From the NCBI GenBank assembly GCA_021442745.1, contig JABUSI010000043.1, positions 1-8,050 on the forward strand: a DNA stretch of 8,050 nucleotides. The letters are read 5' to 3'. Each line of letters starts with the position of its first letter. Position 1 is the first letter of the stretch. The DNA comes from Erysipelotrichaceae bacterium. GTDB taxonomy: Bacteria; Bacillota_I; Bacilli_A; Erysipelotrichales; Erysipelotrichaceae. The notes below the pieces were generated by a model. It did not search any database and was not told the origin of the DNA. It saw nothing but the letters and a program-made list of their open reading frames with translations. Position numbers and translations under genes: made by a program. This document shows positions 1 through 4,819 of this stretch, in pieces.

Positions 1-1
1 A

Positions 2-352
2 TGGTGGAGATGAGGGGGATCGAACCCCTGTCCAAGAAAAGTCCCATCCGGACGTCTACAGTTTAGTTTGTCATGGTTACCGTACGCTCTTAGACAAACA
101 TAAGATTACGTAAGGTTCTCTGATCGGTTGTCGGGTAAGAAAAACCAGAGGATTTCGCTTACCTTATGCTTAGTGTCTTGCACCCCATCCGATCCCTAAG
201 CCAAAGACCGGCGGGACGGCTGCAAGCCCTATATCGGGTAATTAAGCAGCGAAACTAAATTGTCTGTTTCCAGTTATTTTTTGTCGGCCCTTAGGGAGCC
301 ACACCACTGCAATCCGAATCCTACATAATCCTGTCGAATCCAAGACATCCCC
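2..352 (-). ncRNA. ssrA: tmRNA (transfer-messenger RNA), complete
   Basis: tmRNA acts with SmpB to rescue ribosomes stalled on non-stop mRNA, first as an alanyl-tRNA mimic and then as a short mRNA adding a degradation tag. On the minus strand the RNA begins GGGGATG, continues with the conserved TTGGATTCGACAGG block, and ends with a T arm (AGGGG stem, TTCGATC loop, CCCCT stem), CATCTCC, discriminator A and an encoded CCA. GGGGATG pairs with CATCTCC as a 7-bp acceptor stem with one G-U pair, which fixes both ends. Between them lie the tag frame (242-271) and a pseudoknot-rich region whose knots I did not fold. At 351 nt the length is normal. It has its own strong promoter at 364-392. Its terminator would lie left of the window. 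The mature 5' end at 352 is presumably made by RNase P. Confidence 0.97.
242..271 (-). other. ssrA proteolysis-tag reading frame (A)GNRQFSFAA
   Basis: Reading the minus strand, the A-rich stretch AAAAAATAACT is followed by GGA AAC AGA CAA TTT AGT TTC GCT GCT TAA. Placing the resume codon at GGA rests on alignment with remembered tmRNAs: E. coli resumes at GCA after AAAAAATAGTC, and B. subtilis at GGT after TAACT. The encoded tag is G-N-R-Q-F-S-F-A-A, preceded in the protein by the alanine carried on tmRNA. The terminal Ala-Ala needed by ClpXP-type proteases is kept, but the usual Leu before it is Phe. At nine encoded residues it is shorter than the 14 encoded in B. subtilis. Confidence 0.85.
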
Positions 353-363
353 ATGTGCATAAG

Positions 364-392
364 AATATACTACGGTTTGGTTGAAGAGTCAA
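364..392 (-). promoter_or_regulatory. ssrA promoter
   Basis: On the minus strand, TTGACT (387-392) and TATATT (364-369) are separated by exactly 17 nt, a near-consensus sigma-A promoter. The -10 ends 11 nt before the mature 5' end at 352, so the primary transcript would carry only a few extra bases. The -35 box lies inside the spacer of the oppositely oriented acyP promoter. Confidence 0.85.
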
Positions 393-408
393 CAATTTAT
401 GGTATGAT
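381..408 (+). promoter_or_regulatory. acyP promoter, extended -10 type
   Basis: TTGAAG (381-386), a 16-nt spacer and TATGAT (403-408) form a promoter. TGG at 400-402 supplies the TGn motif of an extended -10. Only six bases separate the -10 from the acyP ATG, so transcription should begin at or within a base or two of the start codon, giving a leaderless mRNA. The box abuts the -35 of the ssrA promoter on the other strand. Confidence 0.7.
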
Positions 409-414
409 ATTTCC

Positions 415-687
415 ATGAAACGATTTCAATTGTACGTACGCGGAAGAGTTCAGGGCGTAGGCTTCCGGTACACCTGTCAGGCACGCGCCCTTACGTATCA
501 TCTCACCGGTTACTGTGAGAATTTTCCTGACGGAACCGTCTATGTGGAAATCCAGGGTAACGAAGAAGATTGTTATAACTTCATCAGAGAAACACAGAAA
601 CCGGACCGGTTCATCCGGGTCGATGACATCGAGATTCACGAATTGCCGGTCAATCCGAAGGAAACCAGGTTCAAAGTTGCGTACTAG
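415..687 (+). CDS. acyP: Acylphosphatase
   Basis: A 90-residue protein of typical length for the family, which hydrolyses the carboxyl-phosphate bond of small acyl phosphates in the cytosol. The signature GRVQGVGFR spans residues 10-18, with catalytic Arg18 in the phosphate-binding loop. The second motif, NFPDGTV, starts at 36 and supplies catalytic Asn36. The start at 415 is forced: no in-frame ATG, GTG or TTG codon lies just upstream, and the next part of the protein is the active-site loop. No Shine-Dalgarno sequence precedes the ATG, and the promoter -10 ends six bases before it, so translation is probably leaderless. The stop codon TAG is already part of the terminator stem. It is monocistronic and divergent from ssrA. 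The physiological substrate of bacterial acylphosphatases is not firmly known. Confidence 0.95.
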   Translation: MKRFQLYVRGRVQGVGFRYTCQARALTYHLTGYCENFPDGTVYVEIQGNEEDCYNFIRETQKPDRFIRVDDIEIHELPVNPKETRFKVAY

Positions 688-706
688 GAGCATCTGCTCC
701 TTTTTT
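686..706 (+). terminator. Rho-independent terminator of acyP
   Basis: AGGAGC (686-691), loop ATCT and GCTCCT (696-701) form a 6-bp stem running into a T tract (701-706). The left arm begins inside the TAG stop of acyP, leaving no 3' untranslated spacer. Read on the minus strand the hairpin has no following T tract, so it should not stop ybaK transcripts in the usual way. Confidence 0.8.
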
Positions 707-1181
707 ATTGCTCAATCACATCCCGGATTGACATCCCGACGGCACGGATCAGATCGTCTGTTTGAATATGCATCTGCATCCCGATTTTCCCGGCACTTAC
801 ATACAGATCTTCGTATAAGATACAGTCCTCCTGAATCACCGTCGGAAACGGTTTTTTCATCCCGACCGGAGAGCACCCTCCATGAACATATCCCGTTAAA
901 GGCAGCAATTCTTTCTGCGGCAGCATTTCGATATTTTTCTCATTCACCGCTTTAGCCGCTTTCTTCAGATCCAGATGAGCTTCCACGGGAATACAGAACA
1001 CGTAATGTTGTTTCGATGCCCCCGTCGTCACTAACGTTTTGTATACCTGTGCCGGATCTTCTCCAAGATATGCGGCTACTGCCGTACCGTTGATCGGACC
1101 ATCATCCGGATAGGTACGTACTTCATAGGAAATATTCTGTGCATCCAGTATCCGCAGAGCGTTTGTCTTTGTAATCTTCAT
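705..1181 (-). CDS. ybaK: Cys-tRNA(Pro) deacylase, YbaK/EbsC family
   Basis: A 158-residue single-domain protein of the YbaK/EbsC family, which clears Cys mischarged onto tRNA-Pro by prolyl-tRNA synthetase. VYKTLV at residues 46-51 carries the conserved lysine (Lys48) that is essential in characterised members. GGCSPVGMKK at 101-110 is the family glycine-rich substrate loop. The N-terminal MKITKTNALRIL matches the usual start of the family. The start at 1181 was chosen because a strong GGAGG site lies just upstream of that ATG. A longer in-frame start at 1280 would add 33 atypical residues and run through the promoter. It has its own extended -10 promoter and is convergent with acyP, ending 18 bases past the acyP stop. 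Related YbaK-like families (ProX, YeaK) differ in substrate, so tRNA specificity is inferred. Confidence 0.93.
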   Translation of the reverse strand: MKITKTNALRILDAQNISYEVRTYPDDGPINGTAVAAYLGEDPAQVYKTLVTTGASKQHYVFCIPVEAHLDLKKAAKAVNEKNIEMLPQKELLPLTGYVHGGCSPVGMKKPFPTVIQEDCILYEDLYVSAGKIGMQMHIQTDDLIRAVGMSIRDVIEQ

Positions 1182-1206
1182 CCGTACCCCTCCTTTACAA
1201 CGCAAG

Positions 1207-1234
1207 ATTATACCATTTTGAAAATTATATACAA
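1207..1234 (-). promoter_or_regulatory. ybaK promoter
   Basis: On the minus strand, TTGTAT (1229-1234), a 16-nt spacer and TATAAT (1207-1212) form a promoter. TGG immediately before the -10 gives an extended -10. The start point would fall near 1200, leaving a short leader that contains the GGAGG ribosome site. The -35 area is shared with the lemA promoter on the other strand. Confidence 0.75.
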
Positions 1235-1246
1235 CTTGGCAGAATA

Positions 1247-1255
1247 TGTTATAAT
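1247..1255 (+). promoter_or_regulatory. lemA promoter, extended -10
   Basis: TGT plus a perfect TATAAT (1250-1255) make an extended -10. The -35 position 17 nt upstream (1227-1232, ATATAC) is poor, so the promoter relies on the TGn element. Transcription would start near 1262, just before the AAGGAGGT ribosome site at 1269-1276. Confidence 0.65.
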
Positions 1256-1283
1256 TTGAATGTATTTTAAGGAGGTACAACTT

Positions 1284-1832
1284 ATGATTTGGGTAATTTT
1301 AGCTGTTCTTGTACTGTTAGTCATCTGGTTTGTGGCTACATACAACGGATTTGTAAGTCTGAGAAACCGGGTGGATGAAGCATTCTCTACAATGGACGTT
1401 TATCTGGTTAAGAGATATGATTTGATTCCGAACCTGGTAGAAACCGTAAAAGGTTACACCAAACACGAATCCGAAACACTGGAAAAGGTAATCAAGGCAA
1501 GAAACGCTGCGGTAAGCGCAACAACTCCTGCCGAAAAGCTGGAAAGCGAAACGGAATTAGCCGGTACGTTGAGTCGCTTGTTTGCGTTGACGGAAGCCTA
1601 TCCGGAACTGAAGGCGAACACAAACTTTATGAACCTGCAGGATCAACTGAATAAGATGGAAGGCGAAATTGCGAATGCCCGGAAATACTACAACGGTGTG
1701 GTAAAAACGTTCAACACAAAGTGCGAAACCATTCCTAGTAATATCATCGCCGGAATCTGCGGATTTGTGAAACAACCGATGTTCGTTGTTCAGGACGAAT
1801 CCCAGAGAGACTCTGTCAAAGTACAGTTCTAG
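1284..1832 (+). CDS. lemA: LemA family protein
   Basis: A 182-residue LemA-family protein. Residues 1-20 form one hydrophobic membrane segment at the N terminus. The rest is helical and should form the LemA helical bundle. Conserved motifs are SLRNRVDEAFSTMDVYL from 25, YDLIPNLVETVKGY at 45-58, NARKYYNGVVKTFN at 131-144 and the C-terminal IPSNIIAGICGF from 150. Length matches the family, roughly 180-200. The start at 1284 follows AAGGAGGT by seven bases. An in-frame ATG at 1260 lies upstream of that site and overlaps the predicted transcript start, so it is rejected. The gene is followed after ten bases by a terminator hairpin and then by a DUF2207 gene, a common LemA partner. The biochemical role of LemA is unknown. 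It is probably a membrane-anchored scaffold or envelope protein. Confidence 0.93.
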   Translation: MIWVILAVLVLLVIWFVATYNGFVSLRNRVDEAFSTMDVYLVKRYDLIPNLVETVKGYTKHESETLEKVIKARNAAVSATTPAEKLESETELAGTLSRLFALTEAYPELKANTNFMNLQDQLNKMEGEIANARKYYNGVVKTFNTKCETIPSNIIAGICGFVKQPMFVVQDESQRDSVKVQF

Positions 1833-1841
1833 TATGTCATC

Positions 1842-1870
1842 GGCTATCGCAGCAGCGGTAGCCCTTTTTT
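1842..1870 (+). terminator. Intercistronic terminator between lemA and the DUF2207 gene
   Basis: GGCTATCGC (1842-1850), loop AGCA and GCGGTAGCC (1855-1863) make a 9-bp stem with one G-U pair, followed by CTTTTTT. This is a canonical intrinsic terminator. It sits between two genes that look co-transcribed, and the ribosome site of the second gene starts three bases after the T tract. No promoter is visible between the hairpin and the downstream gene, so that gene must depend on read-through. Confidence 0.85.
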
Positions 1871-1884
1871 ACAAGGAGGTTCAA

Positions 1885-3783
1885 ATGAAAAACTTTCGTA
1901 AGCTGATATTTGCGGTTCTTGCCGTATTCTTACTGGCCGTTTGCGTGGAACCGGTTCATGCGGACAACGGGTTTGTGATTGATAAACACGTCGTCGAAAT
2001 GAAAGTTGAAGAAGACGGCTCCGTTTACGTGAAGGAAACGATGGACGTTACCTTCTACTATCCGCATCACGGGATTTACGTCAACATCCCGACATCCTAC
2101 CACATGACGTGGGACGGTACAAAAGAAACGGATTATACCTTCCCGGTTACGGATGCCGGCGTATTGTCCTCTCACAAGTACAGTGTGGAACGGTTTGATT
2201 ACGGAACACAGATTAAAATCGGAAGTGCGGATTATTATGCCGACACCCATGAAACGTATGTATTCGAATATACGGTTCTGACGAAAGATCTGGGATTAGA
2301 CGGTACGCAGATGTTGTTCTGGAACATCATTTCCAATAACTGGGATACCATTACGTCCGCCGTCGAATTTTCCATCACTATGCCGAAGGAATTTGATGCA
2401 CAGCGCTGCTGGTTCGACGGACCAATGGGACTGACACAGCAATCTGACGGATTTTTCCATGTGGAATATCACGGCAACGTCATTACCGGTTCCTACAACG
2501 GACCGATGATGGCAGACGATGCCTTAACCATTCAGCTGATGCTGGATGACGGATATTTTACCTTCCCGGACGGTAAGACATATTTCACAATTGCGACGGT
2601 GTTCGGCGCAATCCTGACCCTGGCATGCGGTATATTGTTTGTGTTCAAAGGTCTGGATAAGAAAGTCATTGAAGTCATTAACTTTGACGCACCGGATAAT
2701 CTGGACAGCTGCGAAGTCGGATACGTCATTGACGGTACCGTAGATAACGAAGACGTCCTGTCACTGATTCTATACTTTGCGAAAAACGGCTGGCTGAAAA
2801 TCGAAGAATTGGACAACAACGATGAACTGCAGTTTACCAAAACCGGGGAAATTTCGGAAAACGCTCCGAAGTATCAGAAAAACTTCTACCGGAAAATCTT
2901 TAAGAATTCCGATGTCGTTACGTTAACGAGTCTGAAACTGCGGATGTACAAAGCCATTGAAGCGGTAAAAGATACCGTTACGAGAAAATACGAAAAGAAA
3001 GGCAACTGTCTGTACACATCCATCGGCTACCAGATTCTGTTATGTGCCCTGGCCGGTGTTCCGTGCCTGTTAAGCATGCTGGTATGTACCTGGATGCAAT
3101 ATGCATCTATGGAAATTGCCTGGATCTGGATTGGTACGGATCTGATTGTTTTCGGCATCATCGCCATGATTCTGTCTTCCCTTTGGAACCGCTGGTACAC
3201 AACGAAGACATGGGTGAAAGTTCTGTGTATTATTCTGGTTGCGCTCGGATTCTGGTTTACCGGTTTATTACTGTACATTGGCGGGGTAACCATTAACCGT
3301 AATCCGTTGCTGTATATGAGCGGATGGATTTTCTCCGTCATCATGTGTTTCCTCGCCGCTGCCATGCGGAAACGGACAGCACGGGGAGATGAACTGTTAG
3401 GTCAGGTTCTCGGCTTACGGACCTTTATTCTGACTGCAGAAAAGGACCGTCTGGAAACCGTAGCGAAAGAAAATCCTTATATTTTCTATGACATTCTCCC
3501 GTATGCCTATGCACTGGGATTAACCGATATCTGGAGCGACCATTTCAAGGAACTAACCATACCGGAATGCGAATGGTACGTATCTTCCTATAACACAACA
3601 CCAATGCATACGATGCAACGTCTGGATCATTCGATGAAACAGATAACCCAGACCATGACAACCCCACCACCAACCCAGTCAACCGGCGGAGGTTCCTCCA
3701 TCGGCGGAGGCGGATTCTCCGGTGGAGGAGGCGGCGGATTCTCCGGCGGAGGATTCGGCGGTTCCGGCGGAGGCGGATGGTAA
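1885..3783 (+). CDS. DUF2207 domain membrane protein with Gly-rich C-terminal tail
   Basis: A 632-residue membrane protein of the DUF2207 family. Residues 1-26 are a signal peptide (basic start, hydrophobic core, likely cleavage after VHA). An extracytoplasmic beta-rich domain spans about 27-230 and includes YYPHHGIYVNIP at 58-69. A membrane segment lies at 234-256 and a cytoplasmic region at about 257-375. A cluster of hydrophobic segments follows at roughly 378-402, 410-434, 443-467 and 476-493. A soluble region and a PPP linker lead to a Gly/Ser/Phe tail at 601-632 ending GGGGW, typical of this family. The start at 1885 follows AAGGAGG and gives the signal peptide. The frame is open back to 1786 but that overlaps lemA. 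LemA and DUF2207 genes often adjoin. Function is unknown, and no catalytic motif is evident. Confidence 0.9.
   Translation: MKNFRKLIFAVLAVFLLAVCVEPVHADNGFVIDKHVVEMKVEEDGSVYVKETMDVTFYYPHHGIYVNIPTSYHMTWDGTKETDYTFPVTDAGVLSSHKYSVERFDYGTQIKIGSADYYADTHETYVFEYTVLTKDLGLDGTQMLFWNIISNNWDTITSAVEFSITMPKEFDAQRCWFDGPMGLTQQSDGFFHVEYHGNVITGSYNGPMMADDALTIQLMLDDGYFTFPDGKTYFTIATVFGAILTLACGILFVFKGLDKKVIEVINFDAPDNLDSCEVGYVIDGTVDNEDVLSLILYFAKNGWLKIEELDNNDELQFTKTGEISENAPKYQKNFYRKIFKNSDVVTLTSLKLRMYKAIEAVKDTVTRKYEKKGNCLYTSIGYQILLCALAGVPCLLSMLVCTWMQYASMEIAWIWIGTDLIVFGIIAMILSSLWNRWYTTKTWVKVLCIILVALGFWFTGLLLYIGGVTINRNPLLYMSGWIFSVIMCFLAAAMRKRTARGDELLGQVLGLRTFILTAEKDRLETVAKENPYIFYDILPYAYALGLTDIWSDHFKELTIPECEWYVSSYNTTPMHTMQRLDHSMKQITQTMTTPPPTQSTGGGSSIGGGGFSGGGGGGFSGGGFGGSGGGGW
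3685..3780 (+). repeat. Gly-rich coding repeat, 24-nt period
   Basis: The 3' end of the DUF2207 gene encodes a Gly/Ser/Phe tail. CGGATTCTCCGG plus the following GGAGGA occurs at 3711-3729 and again at 3735-3753 with one difference, a 24-nt (eight-residue) offset encoding GFSGGG units. The tract is GC-rich compared with its surroundings and could change length by slippage. On the minus strand it gives a spurious proline-rich frame. Confidence 0.8.
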
Positions 3784-3790
3784 AATCCAG

Positions 3791-3824
3791 GACCCGGATC
3801 ATTCATCCGGGTCTTTTTCTTTTT
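3791..3824 (+). terminator. Terminator of the lemA-DUF2207 operon
   Basis: GACCCGGAT (3791-3799), loop CATTC and ATCCGGGTC (3805-3813) form a perfect 9-bp stem followed by a T-rich tail broken by one C. It begins seven bases after the DUF2207 stop codon. Confidence 0.92.
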
Positions 3825-3827
3825 AAC

Positions 3828-3861
3828 TGTACAGAATTTAAGACACCTCGTATCGTACAAT
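3828..3861 (+). promoter_or_regulatory. Possible promoter of the 176-residue hypothetical gene
   Basis: A promoter is expected here because a strong terminator lies immediately upstream. Two weak readings exist: TGTACA (3828-3833) with TATCGT (3851-3856) at 17 nt, or the better -10 TACAAT (3856-3861) without a good -35. I cannot choose between them. Confidence 0.35.
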
Positions 3862-3889
3862 AATCACACATGAAAAAGGAGGAATCACT

Positions 3890-4420
3890 ATGTCCAAGAA
3901 TATTCAGCTTACCGAACTGCATACCGGAACAGACGACAAAGAAATCCAATACTATATTGATGAAACCATCAATATGTGCGACAACGGCTTCAAATACCAT
4001 TACGTCGGGTTCTGCGGTGATATCAAAAATTATTCCGGTGCGCATTCCCGTCAGATTTCTGCCGGAAGCGGCGTACCTAAGTTTTTCTTCAAAGTCATTG
4101 ACAGCGGTTTACCGGATTGTTCCTACCCGAGAGCCAGCTACTCCTTCATTCCCGTAAAGCTGAAAAACCACGGATTTACTTTTGATTTTTCAAAAGCGGA
4201 TGAATACTTCCGGGAAGTTGCCAGACTCAATGATTACTACTTCAAAACAAGCACAATCGTCATCGAATTCGGCGAATTCGAACATCGTCAGGACCATGTC
4301 TATGAAGCGGTAAAAGAAACCATGCTTAACGCCTTTGCGCAAAGCGAATTCATTGAAAAGGTCATCGTTCTTCTGGATTATGACCATCCGTTCTATAAGG
4401 GAAAGGTTCACAACTTCTGA
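3890..4420 (+). CDS. Hypothetical protein, family not recognised
   Basis: I do not recognise this 176-residue protein. It has no signal peptide or membrane segment and should be cytosolic. It is rich in aromatic residues (YHYVGFCGD at 36-44, PKFFFKV at 63-69). Two Cys occur in the first 45 residues (30, 42) and one at 77. The last 55 residues look like a beta strand (STIVIEFGEF, 121-130), a helix (HVYEAVKETMLNAF, 136-149) and another strand (IEKVIVLLDYD, 155-165), a common alpha/beta ending that identifies no family. The start at 3890 follows AAAAGGAGG by seven bases and is the only good choice. Codon use (ACG, CCG, GGA, TTC) resembles the neighbours, so recent transfer is not suggested. It stands alone, between the DUF2207 terminator and the secG promoter. 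That it is a real gene is well supported. Its function is not. Confidence 0.85.
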   Translation: MSKNIQLTELHTGTDDKEIQYYIDETINMCDNGFKYHYVGFCGDIKNYSGAHSRQISAGSGVPKFFFKVIDSGLPDCSYPRASYSFIPVKLKNHGFTFDFSKADEYFREVARLNDYYFKTSTIVIEFGEFEHRQDHVYEAVKETMLNAFAQSEFIEKVIVLLDYDHPFYKGKVHNF

Positions 4421-4423
4421 AAT

Positions 4424-4463
4424 AACGGAAAACGAACCCGGACGAGAGTTCAAGTCCGTTTTT
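4424..4463 (+). terminator. Probable terminator of the hypothetical gene
   Basis: CGGAC (4439-4443) pairs with GTCCG (4454-4458), directly followed by TTTTT (4459-4463). An alternative longer fold pairs AACGGA (4424-4429) with TCCGTT (4455-4460) and GAAC (4434-4437) with GTTC (4448-4451). Either gives a stem that runs into the T tract. The stems are shorter than the other terminators here, so efficiency may be modest. Confidence 0.55.
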
Positions 4464-4467
4464 ATGC

Positions 4468-4496
4468 TTGTAATCTATATTTTATTTTTGTATAAT
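4468..4496 (+). promoter_or_regulatory. Promoter of the secG-rnr-smpB operon
   Basis: TTGTAA (4468-4473), a 17-nt AT-rich spacer and a perfect TATAAT (4491-4496) form a strong sigma-A promoter. The start point should be near 4503, giving a leader of about 27 nt that contains a GGAAGGAG ribosome site. No other promoter is evident before smpB. Confidence 0.85.
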
Positions 4497-4529
4497 AGTT
4501 AAGCATATGAAACGGAAGGAGTGTAAATC

Positions 4530-4751
4530 ATGCTTGATATCATTTTAATGATCGTAGCAATTCTAATCATACTTCTTACTTTGTTACAAAGTGGTAAATC
4601 GGAAGGAATGAGTGGTGCTTTTACGGGCGGTAACAGTCTGAACCTCTTCACGAACGTGAAGGAACGCGGTCCGGAAAAAACCATTTCCAATATGACATTA
4701 GTTTTAGGAGTTGTATTCTTCATACTCGTTATCTTGGAAAATCTGAAGTAA
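4530..4751 (+). CDS. secG: Preprotein translocase subunit SecG
   Basis: A 73-residue protein with the SecG layout: membrane segment at about 3-19, the conserved loop LLQSGKSEGMSGAFTGG (18-34), and a second segment at about 53-70. SecG assists the SecYE channel during SecA-driven export and sits in the cytoplasmic membrane. Length is typical for Gram-positive SecG. The start at 4530 follows AAGGAG at good spacing. It is the first gene of an operon with rnr and smpB, an arrangement found in many Bacillota. In B. subtilis a carboxylesterase gene sits between secG and rnr, and it is absent here. A terminator hairpin follows 19 bases after the stop, so SecG should be made in excess over RNase R and SmpB. 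Confidence 0.95.
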   Translation: MLDIILMIVAILIILLTLLQSGKSEGMSGAFTGGNSLNLFTNVKERGPEKTISNMTLVLGVVFFILVILENLK

Positions 4752-4770
4752 TCTTGTAGCAAGTCTTTTT

Positions 4771-4800
4771 AAAGAGGTCATGATGGACCTCTTTTCTTTT
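4771..4800 (+). terminator. Intercistronic terminator between secG and rnr
   Basis: AAAGAGGTC (4771-4779), loop ATGATG and GACCTCTTT (4786-4794) form a perfect 9-bp stem followed by a pyrimidine and T-rich tail to 4800. The rnr ribosome site AAGGAGGT begins at 4806. The right arm is also complementary to that site: 4787-4794 pairs with 4806-4813 over eight positions with one G-U. A weaker hairpin (CTTG 4753-4756, CAAG 4760-4763, then TCTTTTT) precedes it. Confidence 0.85.
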
Positions 4801-4819
4801 CCTGCAAGGAGGTATACGT

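Noticed and set aside
515..955. Plus-strand frame of 146 codons spanning acyP and ybaK
   Set aside because: It crosses the acyP terminator and two well-identified genes in other frames, with no ribosome site. It is a shadow frame.
1182..1280. Upstream in-frame start for ybaK
   Set aside because: It would add 33 residues absent from the family and place the start upstream of the promoter. The ATG at 1181 has a strong ribosome site.
1260..1283. Upstream ATG for lemA
   Set aside because: It lies at the expected transcript start, before the AAGGAGGT site that serves the ATG at 1284, and would spoil the N-terminal membrane segment.
3627..3860. Minus-strand proline-rich frame (PPPPEPPNPPPENPPPP type)
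   Set aside because: It is the antisense of the Gly-rich tail of the DUF2207 gene and its terminator. No ribosome site or independent family signal is present.
4250..4420. Macro-domain-like C-terminal ending in the hypothetical protein
   Set aside because: The helix then IEKVIVLLDYD pattern vaguely recalls macro domains, but the defining N-terminal ADP-ribose-binding motifs are not seen. The pattern is generic for alpha/beta folds.
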